From positions 3,596,001 through 3,660,000 of the forward strand of contig JAZAYU010000001.1 of assembly GCA_038501625.1 (NCBI GenBank): DNA of 64,000 nucleotides, given 5' to 3'. The notes under the pieces are model-generated. The model did no database searches and was not told the DNA's origin. It saw nothing but the letters and a program-made list of their open reading frames with translations. How positions within the stretch are numbered: the first letter of the stretch is position 1; every line of letters begins with the position of its first letter. Below are positions 13,486-25,800 of the stretch, one piece after another. Source of the stretch: Corbicula japonica (taxonomy: Eukaryota > Mollusca > Bivalvia > Venerida > Cyrenidae). The position numbers and the translations under genes are program-made.

Positions 13486-13689
13486 CATACTGCCAACTCA
13501 CCTAATATACCATACTGCCAACTCACCTAATATACCATACTGCCAACTCACCTAATATACCATACTGCCAACTCACCTAATATACCATACTGCCAACTCA
13601 CCTAATATACCATACTGCCAACTCACCTAATATACCATACTGCCAACTCACCTAATATACCATACTGCCAACTCACCTAATATACCATA
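13486..13689. repeat. Minisatellite, 25-bp unit, 8.2 copies
   Basis: The 25-base unit, starting CATACTGCCAACTCACC and ending TAATATAC, repeats head to tail without visible change. It is preceded by an imperfect doublet of TAGCTTTCGCTTACT..GATCC at 13420-13468. The near identity suggests recent expansion. Confidence 0.95.
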
Positions 13690-15231
13690 GCCTGATCTCC
13701 TCTTACTTGGATTGACTGTCTCAGTGAGAGCTCCAATGTTCTTTATTTTAAAATGTATCATCTACGGAGTAGGGACACAAACTTTCTAAAACCATATTGC
13801 GATCTTTTATGGCATTTTGGCCACGACTGTTGCCGTGTAATCGCAAGTTACATCCCGTTCTTACAATGCATGTCATAGTTACAGCCTGGGCACAAAGGTT
13901 TCGCATAAAATGTTATCTTGTGACCAAAGTTATGTGACTATCGCGCGAATAATTACCTCCCCTATGTTTGTCAGCTTAATTGGGCTGATGCCGGGATGTC
14001 ACATTTTTCAGTACCCCCAAAAACTGCAAGTTAATGGAGATTTCAAAATAACTAAAAATATAGATGAGTATACAGATCTCAAAATCTCTCCACATCTAGA
14101 GGAACTATTTTGAAAATCGGATCAAAATTACATTACTACGGCGAACTAAATCTTCTGAATGCAACCATTTTATATGGTGACACGGAACATCATCATTTTA
14201 TTGTGCAAAGTAAGTAGTAACTTGATGGGCGTTTACACCCCCGGTAAACATTCGCTCCACAACCAAAAAGAGAACATAACAAAATGAGCGAAAGCCACTT
14301 CCGGGATTGAGCGAAAGCAGACAAACGTGAGTACGACCAACATTTTTTCTCTTTATAAGACAGAAAGACGAACTGTTACAAAAATCGGGGAATGTAGTGC
14401 CGTGTAAGGATGATGAAGCATCGCGGAAAACACGGTTACATATTTTAAACATGTTAACTGCTCCGGTTAGAACTTTTTTCCCAGCGAACAATGATGAGTG
14501 TTTCTTTACAAACTTGTCATTTCGACTTAATTTTGTTCTTTGATTGCTTTTAGAAATTATTCTTGTGTTTCGTGTAAATCGAATACCTGTCTCTAGTGAC
14601 TGCTGTGCAGATTTCAGATGGTGTAATGCCTCTTTAAGCGAATTATGTTCTTTTTTCAAGAGGTGTAGGAGCGCAAGAGCAAGTTATGGAGCGAAAGCAT
14701 AGGAGGCAGAGCGAAAACATAACAACTGTCAATCTAAACCTATTCACTACACTCCTGGATTTTTCACGTACATGTGTTACAGTTCCAAGACATTTTAATA
14801 TAAAATGATAATTATGTTTTGTTGAACACAATGTCAATTTATTTTGAATAAAAATGTTGCAACGAGGAGTTTTCAATAACCCGTTTTCATCTCACCTACA
14901 TTTATTTATCTTAGGATTTCAAAGAGTAAACAACAAGCACCATTACATGACAATTCTAGTTTTCGCGCATTTTCCTTGGGTACATAACTTTTGCTATTCC
15001 GTTCATCTTTGTCTCATACAAATATGTTGTTTTACCATTATCACAACATTTCTATTTCTGTCATTTTACGCCAGTAAAATTAATATCATCACCGTATCAA
15101 AAGCAAGTAAATGTCAATATATCTTAAAGTAGATTTTTTGTAAAAAAAATGAAAGATGCAGGTAAGTCTGTAAAATAGCATTCTGAATTGTTTGGGTTTG
15201 ACAGTGCCAGTGCGATTTAAATCGCCTGTCG

Positions 15232-15540
15232 TTTACTAATTACCGTGATATCATAAGCAACATACTTTGAAAGTTTCATCAAGAAATATTAAGAAATGGC
15301 ATTTATAGCCAATGTTAAGTTTTCATATCAAAATCCAATTACAAAAAGGGGAATTACTCCGTCAAATGTGACCTTGACCTTAAGAATTAGACATCATCAT
15401 GACCGTGTTATCATAAGCAATATACATGTAATTTGAAAGTCTGATGAAGAAATATTAAGAAATGGCAAAGTTATAGCCAACGTTTAGTTTAAGTGACAGA
15501 CAGACAGACAAAGTGATCCCTATGTTTAAAATCCAATAAC
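15232..15540. repeat. Two-unit fragment of the GTGACCTTGACCTT array family
   Basis: Two units share ATCATAAGCAA, GAAATATTAAGAAATGGCA and TATAGCCAA. The second ends in GACAGACAGACAGACAAAGT and GATCCCTATG, the typical tail also seen at 21515-21545. Confidence 0.7.
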
Positions 15541-16129
15541 ACACATTTTAATAAAATAATGTCGGATATTATTTTAACATTTTCCTGTGTTTTTTATTCA
15601 TTATGAGCACTATTAATTCATGATTTATGCACATAAACTGATGATTTCACAGGCCAGTTAGAAAAAGATACCATTTGACAATGAGACCAATAGAAAATAT
15701 CCCTTGCCAGCAACCAGACTCTGATTTTAAACATCATTTCAATAATGTTCTCAGTTTCAAATGATTGTGCAGTTGAAACTGATTTTCACAATGTAGACGG
15801 CCTCTTTGAACACTACATCTATTACCATCCCTTGGCTATTTTGAGGACCTATAACAGGGGTTGAGTGCTAAGCATTTGTTACTGCCTTCTTGATACATAT
15901 ATACATATGTATATATATAGTTACACCTGTTTTGCACTCAGTCCATGAAGTAGGTCCTAGTTGTATCCTGTATATTCAAATGTCGATGTTTGGTCAATTC
16001 AGTAAATAAAAGAAATGAAATGTTTTGTTGCTTTTAATGCATTTTAAATAAATTTTTTATAATGTGATACACAAAATTAATATCTTTATGAGAATGTTAT
16101 CTCATATTCACATATTGCCTCTTTTTTGT

Positions 16130-16365
16130 TTAACACTTTACTCCACATATGCACCTTTTATTGCGAACAGTGTAGATCCTGATTAACTGGCACATACATG
16201 CCATCTGATCCGAATCTGCATTGTTTTCTTTTTGGTCAGAAATAACATAATTAAACAGCAAGTGAAAAGTGCAGATCCTGATCAAACAGCACCGATGTAC
16301 CGTCTGATACGGATCTACACTGTTTGCTCACTCATTAAAGGAGTATCTATGGAGTAAAGGGTTAT
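16130..16365. mobile_element. TTAA palindromic element, copy 3
   Basis: It has a left end TTAACACTTTACTCCA, a right end GGAGTAAAGGGTTA, and four GATC-centred modules in alternating orientation. Confidence 0.8.
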
Positions 16366-17492
16366 TACACACATTTACCATTTTACACTACCAACACATT
16401 CTTTTCTTTTTCACATTGGAATCTATATTGAAAATACGGCAGAATTTTCATCCAAAGAAATAAATAACTGTAAAGAAGGAAAGAAATTTATCATTCAAGC
16501 AGGACAAAATGTAGTAACAGTTAAACCTGTTATCCTGTATTCACAATAACGAAAAGTTAAAAATCTATTCAAACTATGGAAAAATGTTTAACTTATAATA
16601 TTAACTGATTGCGACTATGAACTGAATGATTCAGATGATCTTTCACATACTAAAAACAACAACAACCACATACCTAAAATAGATCTAAACAAAATACAAT
16701 AGGAATAAGGAATGTTGTTGTCTGTTTGACTTATGATATAACTGAAATGCAAATGAACAATAGAAAGTAGTCTTAAATTCTGAACAGTTTTCATGTTGCA
16801 GGTAACTTTGAATTTCTTGCGTAAGATGGAAAGTGGGCACGAGTATTATAAAGCAATGTAACAAACACACATACACATATATACATATCATATATTTATA
16901 TCAAATACACAGTCTGAAATGAGTTTTCTTACACTGAAGAAACATGCACCAATTGCAGACCATCAACATCTTTCCTATTTAACCATTAACCTTTTCCAAA
17001 TCTGACTTCAATTCAAGCACATTGATTTACCTACTACCGTTTTATCTATATTCATATTGATTTCTGGAACATTAAATGTCTTTCTTCAATCTTTTTTCCT
17101 TAAACTTTATTTACCCTAAGCAAAGACATATCATGTTTAAGTGATTCAGTAATCACTCTGTCTTATTTTGAAACATTTGGATGTGTCCTTCTTAGCAGGA
17201 ACTGAATATAAAACACTCATTTCAACCCTGAACACTATCTATCCACAGCACTACTATTAGCAAATGTTATCAACTAGACATATTCAATACACAGTTTTCA
17301 AGAAAAACAAAAAATAACAATAACATGTATCATACCATGCAAAACTTACATCTGATTTAATGTCAAGGTAAAAATGATTTAATTGTTAATCAATGATTTC
17401 AATGGAAATTTTCTATGACTTGGACTAGAACACTTTTGGGTTATATATAGGTGCACATCTGCTGATCTTCATTTTTTATCGTCATTAAATGT

Positions 17493-17690
17493 TTAACCCT
17501 GTGATCCATGGAAAATCTAATATCCTCTGCAACCAGTGTAGTCTGATCTGGATCTAAACTTTACTCTTTTATCATAATTTTATCTAAAAGGCCACCGGTG
17601 TAGACACTGATCAGACTGCACTAATAAGTAAGCTGATCTGGTTCTACACTGGATGTACATGGGATATAAGAAGCATCCATGAAGGGTTAA
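17493..17690. mobile_element. TTAA palindromic element, copy 4
   Basis: It runs from TTAACCCTGTGATCCATGG to CCATGAAGGGTTAA and is shorter than the consensus in the centre. Confidence 0.75.
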
Positions 17691-17918
17691 AATCACTCTG
17701 AATTTAAATGTAATATTTTTTGGGTTTTATTTTTGAAGTCTACATGTAAACTGGTACTTGAGGTAGCTTTAAAAATAAACTACATTGAATTCATTTAACC
17801 TTGTTTGTTCATAAATCAAAATTTAAATCAAATAGTTTTCCATGATACACAGTACCAAATGAGGGTCGCTTGATATCTTGATATGAAAACATGAAGATGA
17901 CTTCTAATAACAATAAGA

Positions 17919-18121
17919 TTAACCCTTTCCTCCATAGACATACCTTTATTGCATGGGCAAACAGTTTAGATCCAGATCAGCTGGCACATCCATGCTGTCT
18001 GATCAGGATCTAAATTGTTCGCTTTGTGATTCATTAGGTTATTTCTGACCAAAAAGCGACAAGTGCAGATCCTGATAAGACAACATGCGTAAAAATGCGT
18101 ATATATGGAGAAAAGGGTTAA
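17919..18121. mobile_element. TTAA palindromic element, copy 5
   Basis: It runs from TTAACCCTTTCCTCCATAG to TATATGGAGAAAAGGGTTAA, with both TTAA flanks intact. Part of the fourth module is missing. Confidence 0.8.
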
Positions 18122-18192
18122 GAATGAATGGGAAGAATGACAATGAAACTAGGTTCCCAATATTTCTCATGAATTTGCAACCGATGTCATGT

Positions 18193-18433
18193 TTAACCCT
18201 TTTCTCCATAGACACACCTTTTAGTGTGTGGGCAAACAGTGTAGATATAGAGCAGCTGGCACATTCTTGCCATCTGATCAGGATAAACACTATTCACTTT
18301 TAGTCATTAGGCTACTTCTGATCAAGATATGACCAGTGCAGATCCGGATCAAATGGCATGGATGTGCCACTGATATGGATCTACACGGGTAGCAAACTCG
18401 TTAAAATAACATATATATGGAGCAAAGGGTTGA
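18193..18433. mobile_element. TTAA palindromic element, copy 6
   Basis: It begins TTAACCCTTTTCTCCATAG and ends TATATGGAGCAAAGGGTTGA, only 72 bp after copy 5. All four modules are visible. Confidence 0.8.
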
Positions 18434-18773
18434 AGTACCCAAAAAGGTGCATAGATGTATGATTTCATTAATCCCTACTGTGATAAAAGTTTTCCCTTTG
18501 TATTACTGGTTAGTATTTTACAAGAATTCTCAAAAATAATTCTAAAAACCAGACTCAAAGTATTCCTGTTGTATTTCATGCTTGACATGTGGTATGATGT
18601 GCACTGTTTTACTCAATATTACATTACAGTTTATATAACAATGATTTAATAACATAATAAAAAAAACTAAACTTGTTTCACTGTCAAGTTCAACAAATCA
18701 ACAAAATAGCAATGGGTTTAATTATTAAGCCTTTATCTTGTCTTGATTGCAGATAGCACATTAATAACAGATA

Positions 18774-19007
18774 TTAACCTTTTACTCCATGGGATATGGT
18801 CATAATTCTTTGGCAAAATGTGTAGATCCAGATCAGCCTACACAAGTGTGCCACTCTATCAGGATCTACACTGTTTGCTATTGGGTTATTTTTGACCAAG
18901 AGGTGACCACTGTAGATCCAGATCAGACGACATGAACATGCCAACATGTCTGGATCTACAATGGTAGCACATGTAACAAAACCCATATATATGGAGTTAG
19001 AAGTTCA
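18774..19007. mobile_element. TTAA palindromic element, copy 7
   Basis: The left end TTAACCTTTTACTCCATGGG is good. The right end ATATATGGAGTTAGAAGTTCAA is diverged. Four modules are visible. Confidence 0.75.
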
Positions 19008-19178
19008 ATACCCCAATATATATATTTTAGTTATAAAGAGACAACAAAAGGCTTGTATTTCAAGATACAAGATACAAAGGTTGTTTACAAAAATCTGCTT
19101 TACATACATCAGACTTAATATTACCTAGAGAATAACAGACAATTCACTAGCAGAAAGACTGGAGAATTTGCAAGAACT

Positions 19179-19378
19179 TTAACCGTTATACCCCTCTATG
19201 GCATAGGTGAACAATGTAGATCCAGAACATATGTGCAGTCTAAACAGGATCTGAATGTTCGCTTTTTGATTTATTAGGTTATTTCTGACCAAAAAACGAA
19301 CACAGAAATAATGTGCCAACTGATCTGGATCTAAACTGGTCGTACATGCGATAAAATGCGTAATTATGGAGTTTTAAG
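19179..19378. mobile_element. TTAA palindromic element, copy 8
   Basis: It has a diverged left end, TTAACCGTTATACCCCTCTA, and ends with AATTATGGAGTTTTAAG. Part of the third module is deleted. It may lie in the LAMTOR1 3' UTR or just beyond it. Confidence 0.65.
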
Positions 19379-19850
19379 ATGAATCATACATTCTTATTTA
19401 GTTGAAATCACTTGCTTTAGAACATAATGTAGTTAATTATAATAATTTGTAATGGTCTATCCAGAATTTAAATTAAATTATGATTACTTTATACAAGAGA
19501 GGTTGCAATTTTCTTACAAAACTCTTTTTAAATATAGTTGTGTTCAGTTCATACTTCATAGACTATATTATAGACTTGCCAATGACACAATCACAGATAG
19601 ATGCAAAAAATGTGTACAAAATTTAAATTGTTTTAGCACTTATAACTGTTAAATTCTACATTACACCTCAGATACACCAATGCACAACAAGCTCAAAGGT
19701 GCAGACAGTGAACACTGAGCTTCCACAGAAGTTATCTGTAATTTTTTTATACAATAGAGCCTTCAAATTGTTACATGTACAAAGAAAATCAAAACAGTAA
19801 TTGTTGTAACAATAATTTGATATAAATATCCTATCAACGTTGAGGCAAGG

Positions 19851-22800
19851 TTAAGGGACGTTAAATGGTACTACCAAGTCTTCTTTATGTTCTACCCTCA
19901 CTTCCTTCATTGCTTGTGATGCTTTCAATGCAGCTGTAGTGATCTGAAAACAAACAGTCAAATCATGATACACTGCAGCTTCATCACGTTGCGGTGGTCA
20001 GGGTCAATTACCTGTGTACAATTATAAAACCCGAGCATGAATTAAGCAAAATATGGAACTAAAAAGGTTGCATTTATATTACATAGCTGTGAAGAATGTA
20101 TATATGCTTTGAGTTATTACTAGATAGTAGATGGGTGTTCAGTTGAACACTTGTGTCGCCCTCTGGTGCTATGTCGGAATAAAAATGCATGTACAAAAAG
20201 GGGCATAACTCAATCAAAGAATTTGGCATCATCATGAGCGTGTTGTCATAAGCAATATAATTTGAAAGTTTGATGTAAAAATATTAAGAAATGACAAAGT
20301 TATAGCCAACATTAAGTTTTCGTGTAAAAATGTAGCAGAGTCAAATTTTAGCCTATTTGGCGTCCCATATCTAACCAATAAGTTTTTAACTTTATTCTTT
20401 TTATAGAATTTTATGTGTAAAATTAGGAGTAGATCACATGCATATCATGTGATGTAGTTTAGTTTAATTCGATTGGTTAGGCAAGTCATGTGGTATGAGT
20501 TGTCGTCAGATTTTCACTGTAGCGGGAAAGGAAAATCATTCCGCAAAAGAAGTTCCAAATGAAAACATGTACATGACTTTTGTGTTTAATGTTTGGTCGA
20601 GTTTTGATAGGTTTAAATCTTTATATTCATATGAGGATTAGGATTTATGGATGCTAAGGTAACTGCTTAATGTAGTGTTCTTTGCGAATTGGTTTAGAAT
20701 CGTTTTTGTCGGTTTTTCTGATGACATTGGATTCTTTGTCATATGTTTCCGCGAGTCTGACTTATTAAGGGTTCTGTCGCTTTGGTCTGCGCGCTGCCAA
20801 TTTCTTTATAAACACAAGCATGATTCTCAAAATGGTGATTGGTATTTCAGTTTTCACTGCACAGCACCAGTGAGCGTTTGAAGAGTGTGTGACTGTTGGT
20901 TGTTGATCTGTAGACCCAGTGGATGTTTATCACATTGATAAAGGTATGTAATTATTGTAAATGAATATGGTTGTGTAAATCACAAGTAATGAGGGAACAG
21001 CACTGAATCATCAGACTTTTATGTTTTAGATTTATCTATTTATAAGATCATTCAGGTTACACCAGAAACCAGTCTATAAGCAAAGAACCATAATATTATA
21101 TCTAATATGTTGTATGTAAAAAACCTTGCATCAGATTATCATTTCAATAGTGTAACGTTGTGTAATGTATCATATCATGACTTGTTTTGTTAAGGATTGT
21201 TTTGTGAATCTGTTTTAGTACTGATATTTATTGTTTGTAATAATGTATCTTTTCAGATCGTATATTACTGGACTACTATATTACTGTATTACTGGATTTC
21301 CGGGTTTCCGGGTTTTCCCTACATTATTTCCAACTCTTCAAGATTGTATGTGAACAGACTATTAAAGCTGAATGTGGAACTTTCTTATTGTTATTGTGAC
21401 CTTGACCTTGAGAATTTGGCATCATCTCGAGCGTGTTGTCATAAGCAATATAATTTGCAAGTTTGATAAAGAAATATTAAGAAATGGCAAAGTTATAGAC
21501 AACGTTAAGTTTTCGTGACGGACGGACGGACATAGCGATCCCTATGTATCGCCGTTTCTTCGAAAGGGCGACACAAAAATGAAGTTCATATATTGGGTAA
21601 TACAGAAAAAAGTCCAAGTAAGTTTGGGGGACCCTTAACAGCATTTGAATTTTCAAGATGCACCCACCTAAAAATGTAATTAAATGGGAATACAAGTTTA
21701 ATATCCTAAGGACATATTTGCTAAGTATTGTTCTAGCAATATGGCTCATGTTTATTTGTAAATGAGACTGGTCTCCAATCTCAGTTTTAAGGTCTTCAGC
21801 CTGAGAAAAGAGAACAATTGCATAAAGTAGCTTACAAGTTCTATATCGGCCAGTGAGATGGGCTGAGAAGCCAGCACAATCTGTGGAGCTGTTACACCAT
21901 TCGGCAGAGACACTTTCAACTGCCTCTTACTTCCAGAACTTGCAAGCACCATGTTTACTCTATTACTGAAACAGAAAAAAGTGATAATGGTAAATTAATC
22001 AACTCACTTTGTAATGGGTAGCATTGTAACCCTTTGCTTCATAATGACACATTTTATCGCATGTGCAACCAGTGTTGATCCAGATCAGACAGCACATCCA
22101 TGCCATCTGATCAGGATCTGGACTATTTGCTTTTTGGTCAGAATTAACCTAATAAATCTGAAAGTCAACAGTGTAGATCCTGATCAGATAACATGGATGT
22201 GCCAGCTGATTGGATCTTCACTGTTTGCCTAGGCCATAGTGGGTATATAAAGGAAAGGGTTAAAATCATCATCTGCCAAGCTTCCATCAGCTGACATTGA
22301 TGATGATGCAACCAAGATATATGATCAACTAAAAACTAAAAAAATGCAGCAGAACTAACACCAACATTGAGATTTCATCACATTAGTGTTGGTATTAAAA
22401 ATACTATGGGGAGTTTGTATATAGACACTGACATTAAAACAAACAAATTAACATACTATAATTAAAAGTTTAAGAGCTGTGTAATATGTGTTTTTAGCAA
22501 TTTAAGATAAAATAGATGGGAAAGTGAACTTTGAAAGGCACCGAACATGACAAATATGAAAATATTGCAGGCTCGGTTTGATTGAACCTGTTCATGGGCA
22601 GTAATGGAAAAGCATATTACTACCCACGCCACCTAGCCCCGGGTTGAGTGCAACTCAATATTTACACCAATAAACAGTACAATTTTGATCCATCCCAAAC
22701 GATGATATGCATATGGTGGTGAACATGGAACCTTCAATTCGGTATTTGAGAAAAATACCATTCCATGTTCAGCGGCCTATAGTCCCCAGATAAAAGAACA

Positions 22801-25800
22801 GGGTTTACATTAAACGAGAAAACAATGGGCGCCTTCGGCAGAACCAAACAAAAAAGATTTTTAACGGGATCTGAGAAGATAAATCCTGCATATCACTGTC
22901 AACGCCAAAGGCAAAATTTAAAAAGCAGAAAGTAATTCCTTGGGGTGATTGAACAACAATCGAATCTATATGGGCTGGGATAGTGAAACCATCAGGGTTT
23001 CGCTGAGTACTGAGGTTCAGTACTCGAGTAAGTACTGAGTACTGGATGCTTAAGATGTATTCGAGTAAGTACTGAGTACTCACTTTTGCAAGTGTACTTA
23101 AGTAAGTACTGAGTACTACTTAGAGTACTCACAAGTACTTTGCGAGTACAAAAACTTTTAGTATTATTTTTATAATTGTATAGCATACACAATGTACCGG
23201 TACTATTCACTTATTCAAATGTGGTATGCTCGTATTATTTAATTTATAATGAAGTAGTAATAATTTTATTATTGACAATGTCACTAGACAAAAATATATA
23301 AACACACACAGTGCTTTTTTTCCTTCTTTAGTAGGGGCCGTTTATGGGCGCCTTCCCCTCAGAAAATTTCTTTAAAATCATGCAGTTTTCCCCAAAAAGT
23401 AACTCTACATCAGGATTTTTCATTCCCTTTCAGAGAAAAAAGCACGCTATTTTCCCTAAAATTAAAGGGCATTGGCCCCTTCCCCAGGTTGTAATAAAAA
23501 GCCCTGACACACAGAAATCAGAAGTATTCCATTATTGAAAAAAGTTACCATCAACATCTAGTTCAACTGACAATAGTCACGGGCATTGCATAGTAACATC
23601 ATTAGCCTTTCAAAGGTGTCATCTACACCTATGTGGTCTCACCATAATCATAATTGCAAAGGTGAGAAAACATGTTGTCATTTTCCATTGTATTATAATA
23701 AGGTGATAATCAGTTCTGTTGACTCAATTGCTAAATCTTATAATCTTACTGAATGCACTTTGAATTTTAGTAAGGTACAAATGTATTTCAACCATTGACA
23801 ATTATAATGATTTATTTAATGATTAATATAATGCATGAAATAGTGTAAAAAAACAAGTAAGTATATAAAAGCATTTACAAAAGTGTTTAAATTGCCCTGC
23901 CCAATATGTGATATTAATGAATTATTTCTTACCATTTCATTTTATATATTATACACTTCATTTGGTTAAGATTTATTTAATTTCATATTATTTCATTGAA
24001 GTGTGAAAGTACTCATATAGTACTCGTAAAGTACTCATAAGTACTGACCATTTTTCGACAGTACTTAAGTAAGTATGAGTACTTGTACTCGTAATTTAAG
24101 ATGAGTACTGAGTCCTGCTGAGTACTTAAAAATTGGTACTCGAATAAGTACGAGTAAGAGTATAAGTACGAGTAGTGAGACCCTGGAAACCATCCATCTA
24201 TAAACTGGCCAAAATATTCAAACAATGCAATTTCAGAAGTACTATTGACAAAGAACATAAGTATCGTGCTCAACGACCTTCTAAGGATGTAACTGATAAC
24301 AGCACTGATTGAATGTATGGGGAGACTTTTTACAGCTGCCACATGACACAAACAACTCTACTGTGATATTGAAACAGATGAAAAGGGAACTATGAAAGCC
24401 ATCAAACACAACAAATATGAAAATATTGCAGGTTTTGTTTGATTGAAGATTGTTTTAGTACTGTTGTTTAATTCTACTGATTATTAAATTAGAAAAAAAC
24501 AGCAGTGTAATACATTGGAGATATATTTACCTATATTGCCTAGCTTTGTCATGAAACTCGTGTTGTTCAATGCCTCTCCCCTCTGTAGCACTTACATCTA
24601 CTGTATCACTAGAATATAAAGGACAAAATCATCTCGCTGAGTAACTCCTACTCAACCCTTTCCTCCATATAATTATATGCCTATATGGCATGGGCTAACA
24701 GTGTAGATCCTGTTCAGCTGGCACACCTGTGCCACCTGATCAGAATCTACACTGTACACATTTTGATTAAATGGGTTATTTCTGACTCACATAAAAGAGA
24801 AAGGTGCAGATCCTGATCAAATTGCATAGATGTGCTGGCTGATCTTAATCTACACTGTTTGCTCATGCAATAACAGGTGTATATAACTATGGAAGAAAGG
24901 GTTAACTGGTGATTTATAACTGCATAGCCTAAATACCATGTAACCATTTCCTTTACAGACTTCATTTAGAAAAGAGTATTAATGATATGTTGTGCCTGCA
25001 TCATTTACTGTTTGGACAACATTTCTGGTCATTGAAAATGCTCCTTCAACATTTGAACAGTATCTTGCATACACAATTACTGTTTGGCCTGTTCTTGATC
25101 ACTGAAATTGCTCTATCTCTTTAATCTGCTTGCATACATAAAACGTAAGTTTTACATGCCATATTGTAGGAAAATGCTTAATCTGTAATAACTTTTATCT
25201 TAAGTCAATAGAATTTAATGCTGCACTTGATATTTTCTCCAGCTCCACAATACATAATATACTAGGGTCATCTTGAGAAATTTTCGGGTGATTCTGCCAG
25301 TTTATAAACTTTCAACTAAAATTAAAGCTTTCTCAAAATTTTAATAGCCAAAGGCCAAAGGGTCATCTTCCAGGTCAAATGGACCCCTCTATTTCTTCTT
25401 CCCATTCAATTCTGGACTGAAGGTTATAAAACTGAGCATGGAAACCAGTCTCAAATCTCAAGCATCTGATTGGCTGAAATGGCGACCAGCCGCCATTTCA
25501 GCCAATCAGATGCTTGAGATTTGAGACTGGTTTCCATGCTAAGTTTTATAACCTTGGGCACAGACTGATGATACTGATGAAACCAATTGAAAAATCTAAT
25601 AAACTGAGGAAGTGTGTTGATACCACATGCAGCAGTTGCCATGTTGCATGATAAATCCCTTTCTTACATCCAAATGAATGATAATATCAATCTTTTCCAA
25701 ATCTACATTTGTAAAGAAAATGTTACTACAGTAAAAATGTTTAAGACAGGTGCCTGCTTAATACTGAAGACTGTAAAACTAGGTTTTACACTTTACATTA

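Larger units (their letters stand above)
12029..19850. other. Intergenic region between the CNBD2-like gene and LAMTOR1
   Basis: I found no supportable gene in this AT-rich stretch. It contains the perfect minisatellite at 13486-13689, two units of a 155-bp repeat at 15232-15540, and six copies of the TTAA palindromic element between 16130 and 19378. A loose scatter of GAGCGAAAGC words lies near 14280-14720. LAMTOR1 3' UTR should occupy the upper end. Confidence 0.6.

Noticed and set aside
13486..13689. CRISPR-like regular array
   Set aside because: The unit repeats directly with no spacers, in a eukaryotic genome; it is a minisatellite.
20675..20881. 68-codon frame inside LAMTOR1 intron 5
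   Set aside because: It lies between two halves of a repeat element and has no recognisable features.
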